The notes beneath the pieces are model-generated. The model ran no database searches. It was not told the DNA's origin and saw nothing but the letters and a program-made list of their open reading frames with translations. A stretch of DNA of 64,000 nt from an uncultured Collinsella sp. Its GTDB lineage: Bacteria > Actinomycetota > Coriobacteriia > Coriobacteriales > Coriobacteriaceae. A program made the position numbers and the translations under genes. Numbering within the stretch: position 1 is the first letter of the stretch; the number at the start of each line of letters is the position of its first letter. The stretch spans positions 1 to 64,000 of the forward strand of contig UQRW01000005.1 of NCBI GenBank assembly GCA_900543515.1, given 5' to 3'. Positions 44,513 to 52,863 of the stretch are shown in pieces.

Positions 44513-44547
44513 CCTACCAAAAAGGGACAGGTTTATTTTGGCAGGTT
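44511..44547 (+). repeat. palindromic repeat, GGGACAGG loop (copy 1)
   Basis: AACCTACCAAAA (44511-44522) pairs with TTTTGGCAGGTT (44536-44547), with one mismatch. The 13-base loop contains GGGACAGG. It begins within the brxD stop codon and lies before the helicase start. Two related copies flank chbG. Confidence 0.75.
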
Positions 44548-44628
44548 TTATCTGGGCAAACACCGATGTTGCAAGATATAGAGCCGTTGCCCACTGCTTT
44601 GCTCAGCCCGTTGCTGAAAGGAGGCCCC

Positions 44629-47073
44629 GTGAACGCTTTTGACCGATATGCCCCGTTTATCCAGGATTTCATCTACTCCCACGATTGGGAGAGCCTGCGC
44701 TCTATCCAGGTTGCGGCGGCAGATGCCATCTTCAACACGCAAGACAATGTACTCCTGACGGCATCCACGGCATCCGGCAAAACCGAGGCGGCTTTCTTTC
44801 CCATCCTGACCGAGTTTTGGGAGAACCCGCCCGCGAGCGTAGGCGCCCTCTACATTGGTCCCCTCAAAGCGCTCATCAACGATCAGTTTGTCCGCCTCAA
44901 CGACCTGTGCGAAGAGGCCGATATCCCTGTCTGGCACTGGCATGGCGATGTCTCGCAGTCGCACAAGGCTAAGCTCATCAAAAAACCGAACGGCATCTTG
45001 CAGATTACGCCCGAGTCACTCGAGGCGCTCTTAATCCATAAGCACATGGCGATCCCACGCATGTTTTGCGACCTGCGCTATGTGGTCATCGATGAGGTCC
45101 ACTCGCTCATGCGCGGCGACCGTGGCGGGCAGACGCTCTGCCTTATCGAGCGACTCTCGCGCATGGCCGGCGTGCAACCTCGACGCATTGGCCTTTCGGC
45201 CACCATCGGCGACCCCGAGCGCACGGGTGCCTTTCTCTCACAGGGAACGGGGCGCGACTGCGTTATCCCACGCTTTGAAGAGCCGCGCCGCGTGTGGCGC
45301 ATCTCCATGGAGCACTTCTACAACTCGGGCCCCCAGGCACAGCAACGGGGATTCATGGGCACAGGTCCTCAAGAGGCCGAAGTGCTTGCGTGCGAGCGCA
45401 TCGAGGCGGCGGCATCCGCGGCACTGCCCGCCGGCGCCCAAGACATGCGTCACAGCGGACAGCTCACACAAGAGGAGCGCCGTCAACGTCGTGAGCGGGC
45501 ACGGGGCAAGGCCACTCCCAAGGACCGCCAAACCTCCTCGGCCCCCGAGGGCGAAGTCGACATCCCGCGAGCGACCGAGCAGGCGCTTCTCAGCCCCACC
45601 GACACAGCACCAGACAACGCCGACCCCGGCATGGGCTATATCTTCGAACACACCCGCGGCCGCAAGTGCCTGGTCTTTGCCAACTCGCGCGAAGAGGCAG
45701 AGGCCGTATGCTCCATGCTGCGTTGCTACTGTGAGAGCCGGCACGAGCCCGACCGCTTTCTCATCCACCACGGCAATCTTTCGGCATCGCTGCGCGAGAC
45801 GGCAGAAGAGCTCATGCGCGACGAGGAACAGGCACAAACGACCGTCACCACCTCTACGCTGGAGCTCGGTATCGATATCGGCCGTCTGGAGCGTGCGTTT
45901 CAGATCGACGCGCCGTTTACCGTCAGCTCTTTTTTGCAGCGAATGGGCCGCACGGGGCGCCGCGATCTTCCGCCCGAGATGTGGTTCGTCATGCGCGAGG
46001 AAGAGCCCGAGCCGCGCACGATGATGCCCGAGACCATCCCGTGGAAGCTCCTGCAAGGCATCGCGCTCGTACAACTCTATCGCGAGGAAAAGTGGGTCGA
46101 GCCGCCTGAGCTCGATCGACTCCCCTACAGTCTGCTCTATCACCAGACCATGTCGACGCTTGCCAGCACCGGAGAGCTCACGCCGGCCGAACTTGCCCAG
46201 CGCGTGCTCACGCTCAGCTATTTCCACCGTGTCTCGGCAGACGATTACCGTGTGCTGCTACGCCACCTCATTAAGATCGACCATATCCAGGTCACCGAAG
46301 GTGGCGGGCTCATCGTGGGTCTCGCGGGCGAGCGCATCATTAACAACTTTAAGTTCTACGCCGTATTCCAGGAAAACGAGGAGTTCACCGTTCGCAGCGA
46401 GTCGGCCGAGTTGGGCACGATCGTCAATCCGCCACCGCCCGGCGAGCGCATCGCCATCGCCGGACACTGCTGGATTGTCGAGGAAGTGGACTGGAAGCGA
46501 CACACCGTCTTTGCCACGCAAGTCAAAGGTCGTGTGCCGGCATACTTTGGCGACTGCCCCGGTAACATCAATACACACGTACTCGAACGCATGTGCCAAG
46601 CGCTCAACGAGCACGCAGCATATCCGTACCTCATGGGTAACGCACGGGCCCGCTTGGCGCAGGCTCGCCATACGGCCGAGATTTCGGGCGCGGGGACCAA
46701 GCCACTCATTAACCTGGGCGGCGACACCTGGGTGCTCTTCCCCTGGTTGGGCAGCTACGCCTTTTTGGCACTCGAGCGCATGCTCAAGATTAAATGTGCC
46801 GCGGAGCTGGGCCTTCGCGGACTCGACCCGTCACGCCCGTACTTTATGCAGTTTAAAATGAAGGCCGACGAGGAGACGTTCTTTGAGGTGCTCGCCGCCG
46901 AGGCCGAGAAGGACTTCGATCCCATCGAGCTCGTCTATCCCGGCGAGGTGCCTTATTTTGACCGCTACGACGAGTTTGTTCCCGAAGAGCTCGTGCGCAA
47001 AGGCTTCGCCGAAGGCGTGCTCGACATCGAGGGCATGAAGCAGCGCGTCCTCAGCTGGCGCGACCACGCCTAA
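44629..47073 (+). CDS. brxHI: BrxHI-like Lhr-family DEAD/DEAH helicase
   Basis: An 814-residue superfamily 2 helicase: Q-like region RSIQVAAADAIF, Walker A TASGKTEAAFF, DEVH box VVIDEVHSLMRGDRGG, SAT motif LSATIGD, and motif VI QRMGRTGRR. The long C-terminal half is typical of Lhr-type enzymes. The order TerB-N/C, BrxD, BrxHI on one strand indicates one complex acting on DNA. I used the GTG at 44629 because AAAGGAGG stands just before it. An in-frame ATG at 44566 (MLQDIEPL) has only a weak site but cannot be excluded. A small GTCC/GGGAC hairpin follows the stop codon. Confidence 0.88.
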   Translation: MNAFDRYAPFIQDFIYSHDWESLRSIQVAAADAIFNTQDNVLLTASTASGKTEAAFFPILTEFWENPPASVGALYIGPLKALINDQFVRLNDLCEEADIPVWHWHGDVSQSHKAKLIKKPNGILQITPESLEALLIHKHMAIPRMFCDLRYVVIDEVHSLMRGDRGGQTLCLIERLSRMAGVQPRRIGLSATIGDPERTGAFLSQGTGRDCVIPRFEEPRRVWRISMEHFYNSGPQAQQRGFMGTGPQEAEVLACERIEAAASAALPAGAQDMRHSGQLTQEERRQRRERARGKATPKDRQTSSAPEGEVDIPRATEQALLSPTDTAPDNADPGMGYIFEHTRGRKCLVFANSREEAEAVCSMLRCYCESRHEPDRFLIHHGNLSASLRETAEELMRDEEQAQTTVTTSTLELGIDIGRLERAFQIDAPFTVSSFLQRMGRTGRRDLPPEMWFVMREEEPEPRTMMPETIPWKLLQGIALVQLYREEKWVEPPELDRLPYSLLYHQTMSTLASTGELTPAELAQRVLTLSYFHRVSADDYRVLLRHLIKIDHIQVTEGGGLIVGLAGERIINNFKFYAVFQENEEFTVRSESAELGTIVNPPPPGERIAIAGHCWIVEEVDWKRHTVFATQVKGRVPAYFGDCPGNINTHVLERMCQALNEHAAYPYLMGNARARLAQARHTAEISGAGTKPLINLGGDTWVLFPWLGSYAFLALERMLKIKCAAELGLRGLDPSRPYFMQFKMKADEETFFEVLAAEAEKDFDPIELVYPGEVPYFDRYDEFVPEELVRKGFAEGVLDIEGMKQRVLSWRDHA

Positions 47074-47100
47074 GACCAGTCCTTTTTGGGACGGGGAGAC

Positions 47101-47979
47101 TTACTTGTCGTGAAGGACGGTGCCGAGGAAGTCGGTGTCGAAGGGCACAGCTTCGGCAAAGGCGTAGTCGCCGTCGCTGGCGATGAGCAGATAATTCTCC
47201 TCGCCGCCGAACTCTGCATCGCCACATGGGACCACCCAGGCGTGGGCGAACACCTCGAGCGCCGTGGCGGCGCAATCGCGCAGGAACGTTACGTCGCTCC
47301 CCTCGTTTGCGCTCACGATATTGGCAACGTAGATACCCCCGGGGTTCAGGCTGCCTCGCACCAAACGCAACGCCTCAACCGTCGCCAGCTCGCGTACGGG
47401 CTCGACACCGCCAAAGCAATCGCTCACGACCACGTCGTAGCGACGATGGCCCACGCTCGTCACACCCAAATACGAGCGAGCCTCAGCGGTAATCACCCGC
47501 AAGCGGTCGCCCACCGCACGCTCCAGCTCGTCCAGGTAGAACCAGCGGCGCGCTAGGCGCGTAATCTCTCCGTCATACTCGATAACGTCCATGCACAAGT
47601 CCTCGTGCGACATCAGCGCGAACTTGGGATAGGCAAACCCGCCGCCGCCCAGCATAAGCATGCGGTCGATACCGTGACCGTAAGCGTCGCGCATCGCATC
47701 CTCGGCCTCAAACACGTCGTCAAACGAACGATAGTACGTAAAGACGGGCTCCGCCCAACGCTCGCCAACGTAGCTTGCACTTTGGTAGACGCCGCCTTGT
47801 ACCAATACGCGGACTTCGTCGCCGCCCTCGTCGTGCACGCGCTTCACACGCGCCAACCCATTGCGGGTTCGCGCAACCTGCAGACAGGCAGCACGAACAG
47901 CGACAGCGGCCGCACCAAGCGCCGCGGCCCCCAGAGCAACGCCGGCAACGACGCCGGCAGAAACACTCGGCTTGTTCAT
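47101..47979 (-). CDS. spermidine synthase-like methyltransferase-fold protein
   Basis: A 292-residue protein. A hydrophobic Ala-rich helix at about residues 8-32 suggests membrane anchoring. The rest has the spermidine-synthase fold: MLMLGGGGFAYPK for the nucleotide loop, DVIEYDGEITRLA for the ribose-binding acidic residue, and DVVVSDCFGG. The substrate loops of true SpeE are not conserved, so another aminopropyl or methyl transfer, or none, is possible. It is directly downstream of elp3 with no gap. Confidence 0.75.
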   Translation of the reverse strand: MNKPSVSAGVVAGVALGAAALGAAAVAVRAACLQVARTRNGLARVKRVHDEGGDEVRVLVQGGVYQSASYVGERWAEPVFTYYRSFDDVFEAEDAMRDAYGHGIDRMLMLGGGGFAYPKFALMSHEDLCMDVIEYDGEITRLARRWFYLDELERAVGDRLRVITAEARSYLGVTSVGHRRYDVVVSDCFGGVEPVRELATVEALRLVRGSLNPGGIYVANIVSANEGSDVTFLRDCAATALEVFAHAWVVPCGDAEFGGEENYLLIASDGDYAFAEAVPFDTDFLGTVLHDK

Positions 47980-49887
47980 CTAGAGCTCCTTTTGCAGATA
48001 AAGGCCATGGTCATAAAATCCAAAATGGCGATAGTACTCGCGTGTGCCAATCGCGCTAATCACGTTGATACGTGCATAACCAGCATCCCGGGCAATCTCG
48101 CACGCACGCTCTACGAGCAAACGTCCCAACCCGTGATGCTGCGCCGCCTGGCCTTGATCCCCCACGCGTGCCGCCATGCCATACACGTGTACCTCGCGAA
48201 TCATCGCCTCGTCCGGCGTCGTCGGCAACTCGTCTGCATGCGCGGCAACAAACGAATGGTCGGGCAGCGACAACCGCAAAAAGCCCGCGATCTTGCCCTG
48301 CGGCGTCACCCACTGCAAAAAGCGCTCGTAAGTCACCGGCGTCTCGTATGCCACCTCCTCATCAAGAGATAGCTCATCCAAGTCGGCACCAGCCGTGCTG
48401 ATCTCGCGATAGCGAATCTCGCGCACCGTCGCACCATCCCCCCGAGCAGTCAGGCGGTTCTCGACGAGCTGACGCAGGTTGGGCTTCTTGTTGCCCACCA
48501 TGATGTCGTCGGAGCTAAAGTCGCGGATCATGCGACTGATGCGGCAGAACGCCGGCGTCACCACGATATCGTCGGCCAACACATCGAGCAGCTCTTCCTC
48601 GGTATAGGGGCGCCATTCGCCGCGCTCATAGCAGCCCACCAGACGCGAGCCCTCGATGAGCGCACACGGGTAGACCTTGACCTCGTCGGGCATAAAGGCC
48701 CCCTCGGTCATAAAGCACTCGTAGTCGCGCTTGTCCCCCTCGGGCGTGGCGCCCAGCAAGTTAAGCATAAAATGCGCGTGGATCTTAAAGCCAAACAGGC
48801 GCGCAAGCGAAAACGCCCGCTCGATCTGAGCCACCGAAATGCGACGCTCGTTGATATCGAGCAGGTGCTGGTCGAGACTCTGGATACCCATCTGGATCTT
48901 GGTGCAGCCCAGGCGGCGGATGAGCGTAAGCGCCTGCGGCGTTACGGCATCGGGGCGCGTCTCGATAACGAGTCCCACCACACGATGTTTCGCCGTCTCG
49001 TTGATGCGCTGCTGGCGCTCAAGCTCTTCCATCGTTGCCGTCTGCCACTCGGCGACCTCGCCCCACGGCGTACCGGGACCATACAGACGACGCACCGCGC
49101 GGTTATAGCCGCCCACAGCAGCATCCACACGTCCTTGCTCGTCGGCAACGCCGGCAGCAAGCTCGACCTCGTCTGTCGCAATGCCGGCGGCCCGATAGCG
49201 CTCGCGGCGCTTTGCTACCACCGGCGGCAGGGCATCGGCGGGAGCGCCATCGAGCAGGCGCCCCGCCTCGGCACGGCTGATGCCTGGACGCGCCAACATG
49301 GGGTTTGCCGCCACGCCGGCGACGGCATCGTCATTGAGCGCACGGAAAAGCTCCGACATAAACCACGTCTGATACCCTTCCGGATAGTCGCTCCAGGTGC
49401 CACCGAGCACGATGAGCTCTATCTTATCGGTCGCATGCCCCATCTGCGAAAGCGCCGTCAAACGGGCGCTCACTTGCAGATACGGGTCGAAGCAGTTTTG
49501 CTCCGCACGGGCGCATGCCGGCTCGGCGTGCAGATAGCTCTTGGGCATGCGCAGATCGTTGGGGCAAAACAGGCAATCGCCCGAGCACGGCCACGGCTTG
49601 GTGATGACGGTAATGGTTGCCACGCCCGAAGCCGTGCGACGAGGCTTCATACGCAGCACCTGCAGCAGTTGACGTTCCAGCTCGGCATCGACATTCCACC
49701 CAGCCCAACGAGCCGGCTCCTCACGTTTAACCCGCTGGTAGAACGGCAGTAGACGGCGCTTGGCCAAATCGCGTTTGTCGGCACCCTCACGGCGCGCCTC
49801 GGCATGTATCAGTTTGACGAGCGCTTTGTCATCCACGGTCTCGCCGCGACGCAGAGCCTCGAGTATGTTCAAGATAATCTGTTCCAT
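47980..49887 (-). CDS. Elp3-family tRNA uridine-34 modification enzyme (radical SAM/GNAT)
   Basis: A 635-residue protein. The radical SAM domain has the cluster motif PCSGDCLFCPND (Cys-x3-Cys-x2-Cys) near residue 100, and VIETRPDAVTPQALTLIRRLG and KIQMGIQSLD further on. A C-terminal GNAT acetyltransferase domain has GRLLVERACEIARDAGY. Elp3 adds a carboxymethyl group to uridine 34 of tRNAs, and single-chain bacterial Elp3 is known to be active. The ATG at 49887 follows GGGGGG very closely. A longer reading through a hairpin is rejected. Confidence 0.92.
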   Translation of the reverse strand: MEQIILNILEALRRGETVDDKALVKLIHAEARREGADKRDLAKRRLLPFYQRVKREEPARWAGWNVDAELERQLLQVLRMKPRRTASGVATITVITKPWPCSGDCLFCPNDLRMPKSYLHAEPACARAEQNCFDPYLQVSARLTALSQMGHATDKIELIVLGGTWSDYPEGYQTWFMSELFRALNDDAVAGVAANPMLARPGISRAEAGRLLDGAPADALPPVVAKRRERYRAAGIATDEVELAAGVADEQGRVDAAVGGYNRAVRRLYGPGTPWGEVAEWQTATMEELERQQRINETAKHRVVGLVIETRPDAVTPQALTLIRRLGCTKIQMGIQSLDQHLLDINERRISVAQIERAFSLARLFGFKIHAHFMLNLLGATPEGDKRDYECFMTEGAFMPDEVKVYPCALIEGSRLVGCYERGEWRPYTEEELLDVLADDIVVTPAFCRISRMIRDFSSDDIMVGNKKPNLRQLVENRLTARGDGATVREIRYREISTAGADLDELSLDEEVAYETPVTYERFLQWVTPQGKIAGFLRLSLPDHSFVAAHADELPTTPDEAMIREVHVYGMAARVGDQGQAAQHHGLGRLLVERACEIARDAGYARINVISAIGTREYYRHFGFYDHGLYLQKEL

Positions 49888-49906
49888 GCCCCCCATTGTA
49901 AAGGCA

Positions 49907-49940
49907 AAGGCGCCGGAGCCGATCTCGGCTTCGGCGCCTT
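49907..49940 (-). terminator. hairpin terminator between the DUF4097 gene and elp3
   Basis: AAGGCGCCGGAGCCGA and TCGGCTTCGGCGCCTT form a 15-16 bp near-perfect hairpin with a 2-base loop. On the minus strand it is followed by TGCCTTTAC, a weak T-run. It probably reduces reading from the DUF4097 gene into elp3. Confidence 0.6.
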
Positions 49941-49984
49941 CATCAAACAGCGCGTCTATATCTTCGCCTAGGCTTTCGTCTGCC

Positions 49985-50887
49985 TCAATACTCCGAATCA
50001 AACGACATGTCGCCCGAACCGACCTCAAAACGATACGTGGCAGACTTGTCACCGTTATCGAATTCAAGATTCAAAATGGTCTCGCCGTCGTAGTCAAGCG
50101 GAAGGAAATCGCTCTCGAAGTCGCCGCTGCCCAAGGTGAGGCTCGCCTTAAAGCCCGTCGAGTTCGGAACCGTCATCTCCACATCGCCCGAGCCCACACT
50201 CACGTCCATCGACTTCGTGGGGGCCGGGTAAAGCTCGAACGTCACATCGCCCGAACCGACCTCGGCATTCAGGGTATCGGTCACGGTGCCCGTAAACTCA
50301 ACGTCTCCCGAGTCCAGAGTCAGGTTGAGGTCATGACACGCAATGCCCGCGACCGTCAGATCACCCGATCCTACATTCGCTGTAATGCCCACCATGTTAT
50401 CGGCAACTTTGCGCGGCAGTTCGACGGTAACCGTGCGGTCAATGGCGCGCTCGTCATCGCAATCGAACTGGCGAATCTTGAGCGTAGAGCCCTTGATTTC
50501 GGCCAGGTTCTGGGTTGCCGCATCGAAGGCAACGGTCCCCGTTGCCACGCGACCGCTTTCAATCACGCGCACTGGCCCGCCGGAGACGTGTTTGACCTCG
50601 ACCGTGCCCGACGTCACGTCCAAGTCAAGCGATGTGAACGCGTCGGCATCAAACGTTTCGCTCGAAAGCTGTTGAGGCCGAGCGGAATAGTTACCGCTAT
50701 TCAAGGAATCGTCCTCGTCAAACGCATCGTCCATACCAGACAAGCCGGATACAACATCGTTGAGATCCCACGGTCCATCAAAATGAATCAAAGTCCGCGA
50801 AGTGCCAAAGACAAGCCCGATGATGAGCACGAACGCTCCGATGCCAATGCCCAAGCGCCTCTTAGACTCATGCGAGAGCTTCATCAT
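49985..50887 (-). CDS. DUF4097 beta-repeat protein, membrane-anchored
   Basis: A 300-residue protein with one N-terminal hydrophobic helix (about residues 12-28) and then a repeat domain. The motif G/D-SGD-V recurs six times at 20-26 residue spacing: VGSGDLTV, LDSGDVEF, VGSGDVTF, VGSGDVEM, LGSGDFES, VGSGDMSF. This is the DUF4097 pattern, a stacked beta-strand surface domain. It overlaps the HTH regulator gene by 4 bases and is likely its partner in envelope stress sensing. The ligand is unknown. Confidence 0.85.
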   Translation of the reverse strand: MMKLSHESKRRLGIGIGAFVLIIGLVFGTSRTLIHFDGPWDLNDVVSGLSGMDDAFDEDDSLNSGNYSARPQQLSSETFDADAFTSLDLDVTSGTVEVKHVSGGPVRVIESGRVATGTVAFDAATQNLAEIKGSTLKIRQFDCDDERAIDRTVTVELPRKVADNMVGITANVGSGDLTVAGIACHDLNLTLDSGDVEFTGTVTDTLNAEVGSGDVTFELYPAPTKSMDVSVGSGDVEMTVPNSTGFKASLTLGSGDFESDFLPLDYDGETILNLEFDNGDKSATYRFEVGSGDMSFDSEY

Positions 50888-51606
50888 TCATCACCTTCTT
50901 TGGCACTCGACTCAGCGGTGGTCGCGGCAGCCATGTCAGCGTCAACCGCTGTGAAAACGTCCTCCCCCTTAGTCCTAGCGACCGCCGGCGCCGGACCAAC
51001 CTGGATATCCCCGCGCGCCCAATCGCCATCGAGCGCACGCGCCGCCCAGTGATAGATGGGGATTGTAAAGAAGATCAGCGCGGCAAAGGGACCGGCACCA
51101 AACAGGAACATCAGCAAAAAGAACAGTAGCCAACACACGGCCCAATACGGGAACGACTGGAACGGGCCCTTCACCGGAGTCGAGCCAACCGTGGTGCCAC
51201 TCGTCGCCTGCGCCGTAGCGGCATTGGCGGCCTGCGCACTCCAGCTTGCCGCTTGCGCCGCCTTGGCCGCAGCATTACTCGCCTGCGTTGCCGCCTCGGT
51301 AGCGCGCGCCGCCGCCTCATGGGTGCGAGCACGCTCTGCCGCCTCGGCCTCGCGCTGACGGGCGCGGTCCTCGTTCTCAAACTCGATGTCGTCTTCGATC
51401 TCGTCGCTCGGATTGAGCAGCTCGTCCAGGCTCACGCCATAGAGCTTAGCAAGCGAGATCAAGTTCTCGGTATCGGGCGAGCTCTCCGCACGCTCCCATT
51501 TGCTGACCGCCTGGCGCGAAAGTCCCAGTTTTCGCGCCAGCCCTTCTTGGCTAAAGCCCTTGCTGCGACGAAGGTCGGCGAGCCGCTGCGCAGTTTCTAC
51601 ATTCAT
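50884..51606 (-). CDS. HTH (XRE) regulator with membrane-spanning C-terminus
   Basis: A 240-residue protein. Residues 4-62 form a Cro/C1-type helix-turn-helix (RLADLRRSKGFSQEGLARKL, SRQAVSKWERAESSP). An acidic and Ala-rich helical linker covers about residues 70-140, and two hydrophobic segments follow at about 150-195. The DNA-binding part is thus tied to the membrane. Its stop codon overlaps the DUF4097 start (ATGA), so both form one unit. The ATG at 51606 has AGGAGG upstream; upstream in-frame codons do not. Confidence 0.88.
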   Translation of the reverse strand: MNVETAQRLADLRRSKGFSQEGLARKLGLSRQAVSKWERAESSPDTENLISLAKLYGVSLDELLNPSDEIEDDIEFENEDRARQREAEAAERARTHEAAARATEAATQASNAAAKAAQAASWSAQAANAATAQATSGTTVGSTPVKGPFQSFPYWAVCWLLFFLLMFLFGAGPFAALIFFTIPIYHWAARALDGDWARGDIQVGPAPAVARTKGEDVFTAVDADMAAATTAESSAKEGDE

Positions 51607-51724
51607 GGTTCCTCCTATGTGATGCCAGCCGTGCCGCCGGACCGCTTTTGTTCTTAAGGCGCCTTGCACAGTTAAAAATCTATCCGCCACCGCCAAAAGC
51701 ATGCCACCTATTCTAGTGAGATTT

Positions 51725-51753
51725 TTGACAACCGGCGGTTGCGGGCATATATG
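51725..51753 (+). promoter_or_regulatory. promoter for the methyltransferase gene
   Basis: TTGACA (51725-51730) and TATATG (51748-51753) are 17 bases apart. This is the best sigma-70 match seen in the window. It reads toward the Trm9-like methyltransferase at 51874. Confidence 0.65.
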
Positions 51754-51773
51754 AGCTGCGGAAATGTGTCCAA
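51746..51773 (-). promoter_or_regulatory. overlapping opposite promoter for the HTH regulator
   Basis: On the minus strand TTGGAC (51768-51773) and TATATG (51746-51751) are 16 bases apart. Both promoters share the palindrome CATATATG, so only one polymerase can bind at a time. Confidence 0.5.
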
Positions 51774-51873
51774 ACAAAGCAATGACCCGCAGCTTGGTTG
51801 TCCCCGTTGCGGCGTTAACGGTAGTATGGTCGTACTGTTTATTCCGCACCGCCAACGGAGGGAGTCCCGCGCC

Positions 51874-52746
51874 GTGAACCGCGATTTCGCCTCATCGCTC
51901 ATCCAGCTCAACAACACGTTCTATCGCGAGCACTCCGCCTCCTTCTCCGATACGCGTCAGGCCCCGTGGCCCGGCTGGGTACGCACCATGGATATCGCGC
52001 TCGAGCAGCTCGACGTCGCCACAATCGAGCATCCCGTCCGCGTCTTCGACCTTGCCTGCGGCAATATGCGATTCGAGAACTTTGCCGCCGGCGGCGCACT
52101 TGCCGCCAAGGGCGTCGACGGCGCAAATCCCTCGGCAGATGCCAGCTGTCCGTTTGAGTTCTATGGCGTCGACTCGTGCCAAGACCTGGCTATCGATGCA
52201 CGCGGCCACGCCCTGCGCATTCCCAACCTGCACTTCCAGGAGCTCGATGTGCTCGACGCCCTTATGAAGCTCAACCCCGCCGAGACACCCGACGTGCTTT
52301 TCGACGCACCGCTCGCCGACATCTCGGTCTGCTTTGGCTTTATGCACCACGTGCCGTCGTGCGAATACCGCGTGCGCGTGCTCGACGCCTTGGTGCGCCA
52401 GACGCGCCCGGGCGGCATCATCGCCATTAGCTTTTGGGAGTTTATGAACGACGAGCGCATGGCGCGCAAGGCCGTTCGCGCCGAGGCCCGTGCCGAGCTC
52501 ACCCCGCCGTTTGAGGGTTATGACTCTGCGCAGTTTGAAGCCGGCGACCACCTCATTGGCTGGCAAAACGACCGCCATGCTTACCGCTATTGCCACCACT
52601 TTGACGATCAGCAGATCACCGACTTGGTGCGCGGCGTGCGTACGTTCTACAAGAGCGGCGAGGTTCCTGTACGCGAGCTTGAGCGCTTCCATGCCGACGG
52701 TCGCAGCGGCGAGCTCAACCGCTATGTGATTCTCAAGCGTCTGTAG
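51874..52746 (+). CDS. class I SAM-dependent methyltransferase, Trm9-like
   Basis: A 290-residue protein. It has the SAM motif VRVFDLACGNMRFE, a second acidic strand FYGVDSCQD, and the segment FGFMHHVPSCEYRVRVLDALVRQTRPGGI, which resembles the Trm9/ALKBH8 methyltransferases that finish mcm5 modification of uridine 34. General class I methyltransferases share parts of this pattern. The GTG at 51874 has GGAGGG 11 bases before it. The gene lies about 2 kb from elp3, whose product is the substrate for Trm9 in eukaryotes. Confidence 0.75.
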   Translation: MNRDFASSLIQLNNTFYREHSASFSDTRQAPWPGWVRTMDIALEQLDVATIEHPVRVFDLACGNMRFENFAAGGALAAKGVDGANPSADASCPFEFYGVDSCQDLAIDARGHALRIPNLHFQELDVLDALMKLNPAETPDVLFDAPLADISVCFGFMHHVPSCEYRVRVLDALVRQTRPGGIIAISFWEFMNDERMARKAVRAEARAELTPPFEGYDSAQFEAGDHLIGWQNDRHAYRYCHHFDDQQITDLVRGVRTFYKSGEVPVRELERFHADGRSGELNRYVILKRL

Positions 52747-52863
52747 GTATCGGCGACTCGCCACCGAGCCGCACCGCATCTTTCGGGCAAGCTATGCCCA
52801 CCATTTTCAACCCATTGACGGAACGCGCAGCTATGCGTTCCATACTTATGACCAAGGAGCCTC

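Noticed and set aside
44380..44628. Extension of the BrxHI-like helicase to 44380
   Set aside because: It lies inside brxD in another frame and across a palindromic repeat. Only 44566 or 44629 are plausible starts.
49888..50067. Extension of elp3 upstream to 50067
   Set aside because: It would run through a strong hairpin and into the DUF4097 gene; the family start fits 49887.
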